Assembly: GCF_017168145.1 (NCBI RefSeq)
Contig: NZ_JADQTL010000009.1
Location: forward strand, 620,001 to 684,000
Source: Anaerovorax sp. IOR16
GTDB taxonomy: Bacteria; Bacillota; Clostridia; Peptostreptococcales; Anaerovoracaceae
Reading direction: 5' to 3'
Length of the DNA stretch: 64,000 bases
Shown here: positions 1 through 7,725 of the stretch, in pieces
Numbering within the stretch: the stretch's first letter is position 1
How the letters are laid out: the number at the start of each line of letters is the position of its first letter
The notes under the pieces: generated by a model
What the model was told of the DNA's origin: nothing
Database searches by the model: none
What the model saw: the letters and a program-made list of their open reading frames with translations, nothing else
Made by a program: the position numbers and the translations under genes

Positions 1-5
1 TTAAA

Positions 6-98
6 GTGATAGCATACTATTATCACAAAGGAAAAAACCAATAACGATTTGTTAAGAAAAATCGCTGTGGCAATTAGCTATGGTTTTTTTTCTTTTTT
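6..98 (+). terminator. Terminator-like stem-loop region at the window start
   Basis: A short inverted repeat (GTGATA near 6-11, TATCAC near 21-26) is followed by a larger structure in which AAAAAACCA near 33-41 pairs with TGGTTTTTT near 80-90, with an inner CGATTT/AAATCG stem. The long T run makes it resemble a Rho-independent terminator for a gene left of the window, which cannot be checked here. Confidence 0.4.
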
Positions 99-185
99 GG
101 AACGAAAGAAACGAATTTTCAGAAAAGTGGAGCATGCTTTGCTGCTCTTTAAATAAGTATAGGAAAGGAATGGAGGTAGATAAAT

Positions 186-269
186 ATGTCTTGGTTTTTG
201 AATCAGGCTGTTTATGTTGCACCGATGGCAATCAAGAGGGGCAATCCTGAAGGGGAAGGATTTAACTAG
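186..269 (+). CDS. Candidate 27-aa peptide of unknown function
   Basis: A short ORF starts at an ATG 9 bases after a strong TGGAGG ribosome binding site. The product begins MSWFLNQAVYVAPMAIK and ends in a glycine- and glutamate-rich tail GNPEGEGFN. The N-terminal half is hydrophobic and aromatic and the tail is hydrophilic, which resembles a leader or signalling peptide in outline. It has no cysteine, so it is not a normal AgrD-type cyclic thiolactone precursor. It lies 90 bases upstream of another short ORF with an equally good ribosome binding site, and a terminator follows that ORF, so the two may be one transcript. No family is recognised. The small size means chance is possible; the ribosome binding site is the main support. 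Confidence 0.35.
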   Translation: MSWFLNQAVYVAPMAIKRGNPEGEGFN

Positions 270-359
270 CGACGCAGATTTTTTTAAAACAATAAATTAA
301 AAAAATTGAAAGAAAAAAATTTTAAATTAAAAATTAAATCAATATGGAGGTAATATATT

Positions 360-497
360 ATGATTCGTGTAATGGAAAGAGTAATTGGATTTTATGGTGA
401 TGTTTGTGAGGAAAAGAAAGAAAGCTTATTAAATCAGTGGACGAAACCGATTGAAGCATTTACAGTAGATTCTATCTTAGAATCCTTGCGTAAGTAA
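360..497 (+). CDS. Candidate 45-aa small protein of unknown function
   Basis: The ORF begins at an ATG preceded by TATGGAGGTAATATATT, a near-ideal ribosome binding site, and ends 33 bases before a strong terminator. The product (MIRVMERVIGFYGDVC at the start, SILESLRK at the end) is charged, has one cysteine at residue 16, has no membrane segment and is probably helical. The ribosome binding site and the private terminator make a real short gene more likely than chance. No family is recognised. The region between it and the upstream 27-aa ORF (270-345) is extremely AT-rich and holds no clear promoter. Confidence 0.5.
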   Translation: MIRVMERVIGFYGDVCEEKKESLLNQWTKPIEAFTVDSILESLRK

Positions 498-529
498 GAA
501 AGACAATGACAAAATAAAATTTTTTAGTA

Positions 530-566
530 AAAAATCTGCCGATTATATTTCATCGGCAGATTTTTC
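530..566 (+). terminator. Bidirectional Rho-independent terminator
   Basis: A 14-bp perfect stem (AAAAATCTGCCGAT / ATCGGCAGATTTTT) encloses an 8-base loop, with A and T runs on the two sides. It can end the small ORF at 360-497 on the plus strand and the ABC permease ending at 587 on the minus strand. Confidence 0.9.
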
Positions 567-586
567 TATTTAAAACCCCAAATTAA

Positions 587-1231
587 CTAAAAATCCTTCT
601 TGTTTAAAATTCCTATGGAGATACAAATGGAAAGAGTAAATATACTAATCAGCATTACTAAAGATACAAGTATAATAAAAACAAAGGAATATTGCATCAG
701 GAATCCAAATTTGTCTTCAATCAAATCAAAGAGTTCTGGAAACAACGTAATGGAAATACTGGGAATGAGAAAAATAACAAATAAAACAATACGACTTTTT
801 TCAATTCCCAGTTTGAAAACAAACGGAAATAAGATTGAGAAACATATTAAAGATGCAAATAATATAGAATAACAAAATATTAGATGCACTTCAATCTGAA
901 TAGGTTGACTGCCCGGAATCAAATAACTTATTAGATAAAATAAACTATTTATAAGTATTGCGAAAACGGCTAATGAAAGGCCCAGCAGGTATTTACTGAT
1001 TACCATTTGCGCTCGTGTTACGGGGAGTGTTAAGGCATAATTATCCCATTTAGAGTACTTATCAAAGGAGAAGGTATTGATGGGTAAGATCAAACACAAA
1101 ATAATAAGAAATGGCCCCAAAAAGTTAACGTCTAAGAACATTCCGATTAATCCATAAATCAAAACAACCCCAAATATAAATTTTCCTTGTTTTTTAATAT
1201 TAAATAAATCTTTTAAAATAAGCGCTTTCAT
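587..1231 (-). CDS. ABC-2 type transporter permease, six-helix
   Basis: A 214-aa integral membrane protein with about six hydrophobic segments (roughly residues 18-34, 38-52, 86-106, 114-138, 143-160 and 175-205) and a short basic N-terminus (MKALILKDLFNIKKQ). This layout fits the ABC-2 permeases that pair with a GntR-linked ATPase. Its ATG overlaps the TAA of the upstream ATPase gene by one base, so the two are translationally coupled and probably form one transporter. The substrate is unknown; systems of this organisation are often induced by cell-wall-active compounds. It is the last gene of the operon before the terminator at 530-566. Confidence 0.85.
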   Translation of the reverse strand: MKALILKDLFNIKKQGKFIFGVVLIYGLIGMFLDVNFLGPFLIILCLILPINTFSFDKYSKWDNYALTLPVTRAQMVISKYLLGLSLAVFAILINSLFYLISYLIPGSQPIQIEVHLIFCYSILFASLICFSILFPFVFKLGIEKSRIVLFVIFLIPSISITLFPELFDLIEDKFGFLMQYSFVFIILVSLVMLISIFTLSICISIGILNKKDF

Positions 1232-2103
1232 TATTTTACTTCCTCCTGTTTAAGAATATAAAAGAGCATGATGGTTTCTAAGTTTATTGAGTCCAAAATC
1301 AGATTTGGATATTTGAGTTTAATATAAGATCGGTCTTTGATTAATACTTCACAGCCAAATGTATTTTTTCGATGACTTACATAATCTTCACGATCGATAT
1401 TTTTAAATTCTTCGTGAGTACACTTTAACAATGCGTAGTTTTCTAAAATACTATCCTTGCTATCTTGCAGGATGATCTTTCCTTCATGGATAAAGCATAT
1501 GTAATCGGCTATCTTATCCAAGTCACTGGTAATATGGGATGAAAATAATATAGAATGTTCTTCATTTTGAATAAAGTCCAAAAATAAATCTAGGATTTCA
1601 TTTCTCACAACAGGATCTAAACCGTTTGTAGGCTCATCCAAAATTAAAAGTTCTGGATGATGAGAAAGTGCAGTTATAATGGATAGCTTCATACGCATTC
1701 CTTTGGAAAATTCTTTGATGCCTTGTTTTTTTGGCAGTTTAAATTTATCGAGATACTTTAGAAACAAAGCATGATCCCAATTTTTGTATAAGGATTTCAT
1801 AACCGTAGAAATCTGAAGAGGATTCATGGAATCATAGAAAAAGCCTTCGTCTAAAACAACTCCAAGCTGTTCTTTGATTTCACGTTCATTCGTTTCATGA
1901 TCCAAACCCAAAACTTGAATTGTACCACTTTGTTTTTGTATTTGATTTAATATGAGTTTAATTGTAGTTGTTTTTCCAGCACCGTTTTCACCGATAAAAC
2001 CTACAATCGATCCTTTTGGAAGGGTTAAGTTTACATCCTCTAAATGAAAATTTTCGTAGTGTTTTGTTAAGCCTTTAATTTCTAGGGCATAGTTCGTTTG
2101 CAT
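1231..2103 (-). CDS. ABC transporter ATP-binding protein (YtrB-like)
   Basis: A 290-aa cytoplasmic ATPase. Visible motifs are Walker A GENGAGKTTT, a signature-like FSKGMRMKLS, Walker B LLILDEPTNGLDP and the switch histidine in SSHITSD. A C-terminal extension of about 80 residues follows the nucleotide-binding domain. I chose the ATG at 2103 because CCAGGAGGA lies just upstream; a longer reading from 2157 would run into the end of the GntR gene and has no ribosome binding site. It sits between its GntR regulator and its ABC-2 permease and powers export through that permease. The substrate cannot be told from the sequence. Confidence 0.9.
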   Translation of the reverse strand: MQTNYALEIKGLTKHYENFHLEDVNLTLPKGSIVGFIGENGAGKTTTIKLILNQIQKQSGTIQVLGLDHETNEREIKEQLGVVLDEGFFYDSMNPLQISTVMKSLYKNWDHALFLKYLDKFKLPKKQGIKEFSKGMRMKLSIITALSHHPELLILDEPTNGLDPVVRNEILDLFLDFIQNEEHSILFSSHITSDLDKIADYICFIHEGKIILQDSKDSILENYALLKCTHEEFKNIDREDYVSHRKNTFGCEVLIKDRSYIKLKYPNLILDSINLETIMLFYILKQEEVK

Positions 2104-2119
2104 AAATTTTTCCTCCTGG

Positions 2120-2497
2120 TTATTTATCTTTGTTATAAAGTGAACAAAGCAATTCATTTAATTTTTTTAGAGAAATACCACTTTCTTTTGCCGTTTGGAT
2201 GGCTTGTAAAAGAAAATGTTCCGTCATGCGCAAATGTTCTTCTCGAATAGTCTCCATATTTTTTGCAGCAACAAAGCTGCCTTTTCCTGTAACCGTTTCA
2301 ATAAAACCACTCCGCTCCAGCTCTTCATACGCTCGTTTGGTTGTAATTACACTGATTCGCAATTCTTTTGCCAAAAAACGCATGGAGGGTAGGGGGTCTC
2401 CTTCTTTTAAGGTACCATTTAATATATGACTTTTTATTTGAGAGGTTATTTGTTCATAAAGGGGTTTTTCATTTGTATTACTTAGAATAATATTCAT
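2120..2497 (-). CDS. GntR-family regulator, YtrA subfamily
   Basis: A 125-aa protein with an N-terminal winged helix-turn-helix (PLYEQITSQIKSHIL, then LPSMRFLAKELRISVITTKRAYEELERSGFIETVTGKGSFVA) and a short C-terminal dimerisation tail, the typical size of YtrA regulators that lack a large effector domain. The ATG at 2497 is preceded by TGAGGTGCACTCT; a GTG at 2506 would abut the ribosome binding site and is less likely. It is the first gene of an operon with an ABC ATPase and permease. A long palindrome over its promoter (2511-2553) is its likely operator, implying autorepression of the whole operon. Confidence 0.9.
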   Translation of the reverse strand: MNIILSNTNEKPLYEQITSQIKSHILNGTLKEGDPLPSMRFLAKELRISVITTKRAYEELERSGFIETVTGKGSFVAAKNMETIREEHLRMTEHFLLQAIQTAKESGISLKKLNELLCSLYNKDK

Positions 2498-2510
2498 AGA
2501 GTGCACCTCA

Positions 2511-2553
2511 ATACGCTAAAGTGTATATATTGTATATACACACTTTAGCGTAT
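2511..2553 (-). promoter_or_regulatory. Palindromic operator of the first GntR/ABC operon
   Basis: A perfect 14-bp arm (ATACGCTAAAGTGT and its complement) extends with small mismatches into an AT-rich centre, giving a 43-bp palindrome. On the minus strand it covers the -10 element (TAAAGT, 2542-2547) and the probable start of transcription. The arrangement is what is expected for autorepression by the YtrA-type regulator encoded next. Confidence 0.8.
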
Positions 2554-2570
2554 GTTTGGTTGCATGTCAA
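2542..2570 (-). promoter_or_regulatory. Promoter of the first GntR/ABC operon
   Basis: Reading on the minus strand, TTGACA (2565-2570) is followed by a 17-base spacer and TAAAGT (2542-2547). The -10 lies inside the 2511-2553 palindrome. Confidence 0.6.
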
Positions 2571-2590
2571 TAGAACAATAAAAAATTTTT

Positions 2591-3802
2591 TTAGATTTGT
2601 TGTGCAGCTAGATAGGCGGAAGAGAATGCAAATTGTAGATTATAACCACCAGTATCACCGTCTACATCTAATGTTTCACCTGCAAAATATAGCCCGGGAT
2701 AATCTTTACATTCCATTGTTTTTAAATTAACATCTGAAAGTGCGATACCCCCAGCTGTTACCATAGCTTTGTTGTATTGATCTAAGCTACTGATTCTATA
2801 AGAATCCTTTGTCAAAACGTCAGTGAGACGTTTGACGTCCGATCCGGTAATTTGTGAGTACTTCTGATTTGAGGACAGAGAAAGACGTTCACAAATCACT
2901 TCCAAAAATCTTTTTGGAAGTGGTAGAAGTTCCTGTAATACCGTAAGCAGTTGTTTTTGATTTCCGGAAAAATTTTTTTTCAATAAAGAGAGTAGTTCCT
3001 CACTTGACATGAAAGGGAGGTATTGAATTCGTAAAAACAAACCGGGAGCCGCAAAGCGAGAAGTATTTAAAATGACTGGTCCGGAAAAATTTCTATGTGT
3101 GAATAAGAGTGAATCGCTGTGTTCAGCAATCTTTTTTCCATCTTTCGTTGTGATTAGAAGCTTAACAGAATCAAACGATATACCGGATAATGATGAATAG
3201 GGGTAGTTTTCCACAAAAACTGGAGTTAAAGCTGGATGGAGCGTCTCAATTTTGATGCCAAGCTGTGACAAAACCGGAAAGAAATTTCCATCAGAACCCG
3301 TAGTTGGGTAAGAACACCCGCCAGTAGCTACAATTATTTTTTTCGCCCGATAAGTCATTTTTTCGCATGTCACAGAATAATAGTCATTTTCTTTTTTTAT
3401 ATCTATAACTTTTGAAGATAAGACAAAGGAAAGTCCGTTTTCCTTACAACAGGAACAAAGACATTCTAAAACCTCTTTTGCTTCCAGAGATTTTGGAAAT
3501 ACTTTGCCATCTTCTCTTACAATGGTAGAAATACCTTTTTCTTTGAAAAAAGAGCTAAGCGCATCGTTATTAAATTGGTATAGAACAGAACGAATCGCTT
3601 TACCCTGTTGTCCATAGTGGGATAGAAAATCCTTGATATTACCACTGTGGGTCAGATTGCATTGACCACTGCCTGACATAAGAAGCTTTTTCCCTAATGA
3701 AGTGGATTTCTCCAATATTAAACCATTGACTTTTTTAGGCAGAGAAGCACCGGAAAATAATCCCGCTGCACCGCCACCAATAATTATTAAATCATAAACC
3801 AT
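2591..3802 (-). CDS. BaiN/HI0933-family NAD(P)/FAD-dependent oxidoreductase
   Basis: A 403-aa flavoprotein. The N-terminus MVYDLIIIGGGAAGLFSG is a Rossmann FAD-binding motif, followed by SLGKKLLMSGSGQCNLTH, the hallmark of the HI0933 family, and a C-terminal YFAGETLDVDGDTGGYNLQ that closes the FAD site. Members include YtfP- and BaiN-type proteins; some BaiN relatives are reported in bile acid metabolism, but most have no proven substrate. The ATG at 3802 has GGAG 7 bases upstream; an upstream ATG at 3814 contains that ribosome binding site and is not preferred. It is a single gene between the two GntR/ABC operons and is probably transcribed alone. Confidence 0.9.
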   Translation of the reverse strand: MVYDLIIIGGGAAGLFSGASLPKKVNGLILEKSTSLGKKLLMSGSGQCNLTHSGNIKDFLSHYGQQGKAIRSVLYQFNNDALSSFFKEKGISTIVREDGKVFPKSLEAKEVLECLCSCCKENGLSFVLSSKVIDIKKENDYYSVTCEKMTYRAKKIIVATGGCSYPTTGSDGNFFPVLSQLGIKIETLHPALTPVFVENYPYSSLSGISFDSVKLLITTKDGKKIAEHSDSLLFTHRNFSGPVILNTSRFAAPGLFLRIQYLPFMSSEELLSLLKKNFSGNQKQLLTVLQELLPLPKRFLEVICERLSLSSNQKYSQITGSDVKRLTDVLTKDSYRISSLDQYNKAMVTAGGIALSDVNLKTMECKDYPGLYFAGETLDVDGDTGGYNLQFAFSSAYLAAQQI

Positions 3803-3907
3803 AAAAATCTCCATTTATTATTATGCACATAATATTGCTGTGCATTTTTTTATTATCTATTAATACCGTTATTATAGTATCTCACAATATTTTCTATATC
3901 ATAACAA

Positions 3908-3948
3908 ATAGAAAAGAGCTTCACAACCAAATGTAAAGCTCTTCTCCT
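3908..3948 (-). terminator. Terminator of the second GntR/ABC operon
   Basis: A stem AAGAGCTT/AAGCTCTT with flanking complementary bases is followed on the minus strand by TTTTCTATTT. It lies 30 bases downstream of the stop of the permease gene that ends at 3978. Confidence 0.7.
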
Positions 3949-3977
3949 ATATAAAACCCCATTTTGTTTATATAAAT

Positions 3978-6134
3978 TTATTGAAAGAAATTTGAAATAT
4001 AGTCTGGTGCGTTTGTAGTTTCCAGATAAAACTCTGTAGGTATAGCATCGTCATTGTTCCCCTTATATACAACTTGGATGCTGTAATATTTATTATTATC
4101 CACTTGAATGTTACTTCCTAATTCATAGAGTTCACGAATCTTTTTCAAGTCCGTGATCACAATTAAATTTTCTTGTTCTTGCGGAGGTTCTAGCCCTAGA
4201 TTATAGTACGAATCAAGAAATGGATCGACATAGGATTCTCTTGTTTGATATGTTTTTTCGTATGTTTCTTCATCACTGATAAGGATACCGACGGCGTACA
4301 GTGGTTCCTTTTTCATATAATCCGTATAAATATCATATCCGTGCTTGTTTAGCCAATCGATAGTATGTGTGTAATAAGGACGAATCGCATATTCTTTTAT
4401 ATTCGTCTCATAATCGATTTTTGCAGCGGTTGATGTATTTTTTGTTTCAGTCATTGTTATATTTCTAGGATTTGACCGATCCTTATATTCAATTTCAATG
4501 CTGCATAGGGGCATTGTAAACGAACAAAGCTGCTTGTAGGTCAGGTCTTTGACATCGGAATTAATTGCAGAGACTAAATCTTTAAGGTCATCGTTTGTAA
4601 CACTGGTATCAATTGTATTAGTAACTCTGCTATAGACTGTTGCTTCTTGCAAATCGTTTCCGTCCACTTTCGTTAATAGTAAATTCGACCGGAATTCGTT
4701 TGATTCATAAAGAGTCTTCAAGTTTTCATTCTCTGCAATGAGCCAATAGGGAACCTGGTAAAAACGATTTATTGTTCGACCGGAATTCGTTGTGTATGTA
4801 AATACAATTGAAGATGTACGATAACGATAGTTTTCCTTGTTTTCTAGAATTTTATCTTTGTCTGCAACAATTTGCTTATGAAAGTTGATAATACTCTTAA
4901 TGTTCTCAGAATCTTGATATTCCGTTACAAGCTCTTCAGAATCTTTGAATCGATTAGAATTATAGGAATAATCCTCTAATGCATAATCCATAGAAACCTG
5001 TTGAATGGTATTAGCTACAGGAATTCGTTTTTCGTATGAAACAACATCAAATTCAAGGGAAATAAAGAATGCAATCGCAATCAGTACATATACTCCAAAG
5101 CTTTTAAAGGAAGCAAAATTAAAAATTCGTACTGTTTTTTTTACGACCATTCTTCCGATTAAAAATCCCAAAAATGCACCAGAAAAATATCCGATATAAC
5201 TGTAAATTGGAGAACCATCTCCTAAAAATTTAAAATAAGTACCTAATATCGTCATTGTAAAGAAAGCAATCAAATAGCAAATAATCGGTTCTAAGAAAGA
5301 GTAAACCAATACATCTGTCGCTTTTTCAAGCCTTCTTTTCTCGTACAAAAATGCAGAGAGAATAAAAAGACAAAGAATTACAATGAGGTAAGCAATGATT
5401 TGTGTCGAGCTATAATTTTCATGTGAATTTAAGATTGCAAGGTAGGGGGATAAATTATAAGCTAAAGTTTCTCCACTTTTAACATAAAAGCCAAATAAAT
5501 ATTGTTTAAAATATATTAGCAATACACCGTATAGTGCAGGCGCTAAGAAATTAAAAGCAATTGCTGAGCAAAAATGCATGAGTGAATTTCCTGTAATTAT
5601 GCCGGAAAAAATCGAGATAACATATATAAATATTATAGTTAATAGTGAATGCAGAATCCAATTGATTATGGACATCCTTGAAAATACGTTTACTACATCT
5701 GCATAAGCCACACTGTTATAGTCATAAGGTATCACCGGTTTACTAATCGCAAGAAGGATCAATCCATTTATTATCACCGGTACACAAATTAGAAGTAAAC
5801 CAGATAAAACTTGACTGTTATAAAGTGTAATTCTTCGGAATGGCATTGCATGCATCACGGCAACAGAGCTTGGATTTTGAAGATAGCGAAAAATAACCAC
5901 CGCAGTAATAATCGGCAATGCAAAATGCACTAATAAGAAAAACGGATGCTCATTTTGAAGAACCGTTTCTATGTAGTAAGAAATGTCCGTTAAATTTCGA
6001 TAGCTTAGGAGAATTGGAAATACACCGGAAAGGAAGTAAATGAGAAATCCAATCACGGAAATTGGCCAATATCGTCTAAGGTTCTCTTGGATTAAAGGCC
6101 GTGATAGGCTAAAACAAGATACTTTGTATTTCAT
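3978..6134 (-). CDS. Large ABC transporter permease with extracytoplasmic C-terminal half
   Basis: A 718-aa protein. Residues 1 to about 365 hold around nine hydrophobic segments; the remaining roughly 350 residues are soluble, rich in Asn, Asp and Tyr, and probably outside the membrane. Proteins of this size and organisation (a membrane half plus a DUF6449-like domain) are typical partners of a GntR regulator and ABC ATPase in Clostridia. The ATG follows AGGAGGCAAAGACC, a strong site, and overlaps the ATPase gene by 26 bases, indicating coupling. The large outer domain suggests it handles or senses an extracellular ligand, which is inference. The substrate is unknown. Confidence 0.85.
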   Translation of the reverse strand: MKYKVSCFSLSRPLIQENLRRYWPISVIGFLIYFLSGVFPILLSYRNLTDISYYIETVLQNEHPFFLLVHFALPIITAVVIFRYLQNPSSVAVMHAMPFRRITLYNSQVLSGLLLICVPVIINGLILLAISKPVIPYDYNSVAYADVVNVFSRMSIINWILHSLLTIIFIYVISIFSGIITGNSLMHFCSAIAFNFLAPALYGVLLIYFKQYLFGFYVKSGETLAYNLSPYLAILNSHENYSSTQIIAYLIVILCLFILSAFLYEKRRLEKATDVLVYSFLEPIICYLIAFFTMTILGTYFKFLGDGSPIYSYIGYFSGAFLGFLIGRMVVKKTVRIFNFASFKSFGVYVLIAIAFFISLEFDVVSYEKRIPVANTIQQVSMDYALEDYSYNSNRFKDSEELVTEYQDSENIKSIINFHKQIVADKDKILENKENYRYRTSSIVFTYTTNSGRTINRFYQVPYWLIAENENLKTLYESNEFRSNLLLTKVDGNDLQEATVYSRVTNTIDTSVTNDDLKDLVSAINSDVKDLTYKQLCSFTMPLCSIEIEYKDRSNPRNITMTETKNTSTAAKIDYETNIKEYAIRPYYTHTIDWLNKHGYDIYTDYMKKEPLYAVGILISDEETYEKTYQTRESYVDPFLDSYYNLGLEPPQEQENLIVITDLKKIRELYELGSNIQVDNNKYYSIQVVYKGNNDDAIPTEFYLETTNAPDYISNFFQ

Positions 6135-7005
6135 GGTCTTTGCCTCCTAATTCATAGATGAAAATTTCTTCTAAGGACAGCGGTAGAAGATCAAAAAGCA
6201 CCGGATTTTGTTCATTAATGATACTTTCCACAACATCCTTTCTATTTTGTATGATTAACAAATCTACACTGCCTCGGCTTTCTTTGTATAACACGTTAAG
6301 CCCTTGGTACGGATTTTCCACTTTCGTTTTAAAAGCCACTTGAATTTTATGGATATCGGATTTTAATTCATCTAAATCACGTTCCAATTTCATTTTGCCC
6401 TTATTTAATATACCGATGCTGTCACAAATTCCTTCCATTTCTCTTAGGTTATGGGAGGAAACCAAAACCGTCATCTTGCGTTCGCTGACGTCCTCTACAA
6501 CGTATTTCCATACTAATTTTCGAATGATGGGATCCAGTCCGTCAATGGGTTCATCTAATATCAAATAGTCCGGCATTGTAGACATTGTTAGAATAAATGC
6601 TGCCTGTTTTTGCATGCCTTTTGAAAATTTACTAAGCTTTCTCTTCTCATCCAATTTAAATTGTGAGAGCATTTTTTCATAACGTTCCATATTCCAATTT
6701 GAATAAACAGAAGCGTAAAATCTAGCAGATTCTTTTAAGTTATAAGAAGAAAAGAAATAAAGATCATCAGGAATATATCCCATACGTTCTTTTAATTTAA
6801 TATTATTTTCAATCGGATCTCCATTTATGGTAATGCTGCCACTGTCTGGTTTTAAAACACCAATCAAATGTTTGATTAAAGTTGTTTTTCCAGAACCGTT
6901 TTCACCGATCAGACCATAGATGGAACCATTTTTTATGTGCAGATTTAAGTCACTCAATGCTGAAACACCGTCAAATGACTTGTCAAGTTCACTAATTTTG
7001 ATCAT
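6109..7005 (-). CDS. ABC transporter ATP-binding protein (GntR-linked)
   Basis: A 298-aa ATPase. Walker A is GENGSGKTTL, the signature region is LSKFSKGMQKQ, Walker B is YLILDEPIDGLDP and the switch is SSHNLREME. The C-terminal third (after about residue 215) is an extension seen in YtrB/YtrE-like exporters. The ATG at 7005 (AAGGAG 9 bases upstream) is preferred over a TTG at 7026. The gene overlaps the end of the regulator gene by 14 bases and the start of the permease gene by 26 bases, so the three are a tightly coupled operon. Confidence 0.9.
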   Translation of the reverse strand: MIKISELDKSFDGVSALSDLNLHIKNGSIYGLIGENGSGKTTLIKHLIGVLKPDSGSITINGDPIENNIKLKERMGYIPDDLYFFSSYNLKESARFYASVYSNWNMERYEKMLSQFKLDEKRKLSKFSKGMQKQAAFILTMSTMPDYLILDEPIDGLDPIIRKLVWKYVVEDVSERKMTVLVSSHNLREMEGICDSIGILNKGKMKLERDLDELKSDIHKIQVAFKTKVENPYQGLNVLYKESRGSVDLLIIQNRKDVVESIINEQNPVLFDLLPLSLEEIFIYELGGKDHEIQSILF

Positions 7006-7384
7006 GGCAGAATGCTCCTTCTTCAATTATTTGTTTTAGAAAATTACAAATTTCATTCGGCTGAAACCCTAGATATCGTAATTCCATAATATCATTCTGA
7101 ATTCGGTGTTTCACTTCTTCTAATTTTCTCTTATCAATTTTTCGGTCTTCCTTTGCGGAAACAAAGCAGCCTAAACCCCCAACGGTATACAAATATCCTT
7201 CTCGCTCTAATTCACGGTATGCTTTTAAAATTGTGTTTGGATTTACCGTTAAGGTTTTGGATAATTCGCGTACAGAGGGAAGTTTTTCATGCGGCATCAT
7301 CACTTCGGTAAGAATCAATTCTTTTATGTTATCGATCACTTGTTCATAGATTGATTTTCTAGATTTTAAATCCAATTGAAACAT
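6992..7384 (-). CDS. GntR-family regulator, YtrA subfamily
   Basis: A 130-aa winged-helix regulator: KSIYEQVIDNIKELIL then KLPSVRELSKTLTVNPNTILKAYRELEREGYLYTVGGLGCFV, followed by a short helical tail with no separate ligand domain. It leads the operon with the ATPase and large permease. The ATG has GGGGG upstream. A perfect 9-bp palindrome (7413-7435) lies inside its promoter and matches the general form of YtrA operators (GTACTAT...ATAGTAC), so autorepression is likely. It differs in sequence from the regulator at 2120-2497, and the two operators differ, so the two operons are probably controlled independently. Confidence 0.92.
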   Translation of the reverse strand: MFQLDLKSRKSIYEQVIDNIKELILTEVMMPHEKLPSVRELSKTLTVNPNTILKAYRELEREGYLYTVGGLGCFVSAKEDRKIDKRKLEEVKHRIQNDIMELRYLGFQPNEICNFLKQIIEEGAFCHDQN

Positions 7385-7411
7385 AGTACCAACCCCCTTT
7401 CACTTATAATA

Positions 7412-7441
7412 ACTGTACTATATGTAATAGTACAGAGTCAA
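7412..7441 (-). promoter_or_regulatory. Promoter of the second GntR/ABC operon
   Basis: On the minus strand TTGACT (7436-7441) and TACAGT (7412-7417) are separated by 18 bases. The operator fills the spacer. Confidence 0.6.
7413..7435 (-). promoter_or_regulatory. YtrA-type operator of the second GntR/ABC operon
   Basis: CTGTACTAT (7413-7421) and ATAGTACAG (7427-7435) form a perfect 9-bp inverted repeat with a 5-base spacer. It lies between the -35 and -10 elements of the operon promoter. Confidence 0.85.
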
Positions 7442-7725
7442 CAATTTATTCCATTTTTTCGATAATAATTCCGGAAATTAGGAGAATATCATACTAGCTT
7501 GGTAATATTTATACCTTTATACCAAATTTTGAATATTCTTTTTAGTTTGAAAATAAGAAGTAAACATGATAAAATGATTGTCAAAGAAATAACAAGCGAT
7601 AAATTATTTAATAAGTGGTAGTATTCGGAATCGGAATCGAAGTATGGCAAAGAAGCAATAAACAAACCAGCAATAAACAAACCAGGCATAATTATTTTTA
7701 TTAGAGTTAGGGAGGTTTGAGGAAA
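7442..7725. other. Intergenic region upstream of the hydrogenase operon
   Basis: This stretch holds no convincing gene. A minus-strand frame (7489-7689 from an internal ATG) would give a 66-aa peptide with two hydrophobic segments, but no ribosome binding site precedes it. A 15-base unit (AGCAATAAACAAACC) occurs twice in tandem near 7654-7683. A weak plus-strand promoter candidate is TTGTCA (7578-7583) with TAAATT (7600-7605), spacing 16, which could serve the hydrogenase genes. Confidence 0.4.
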
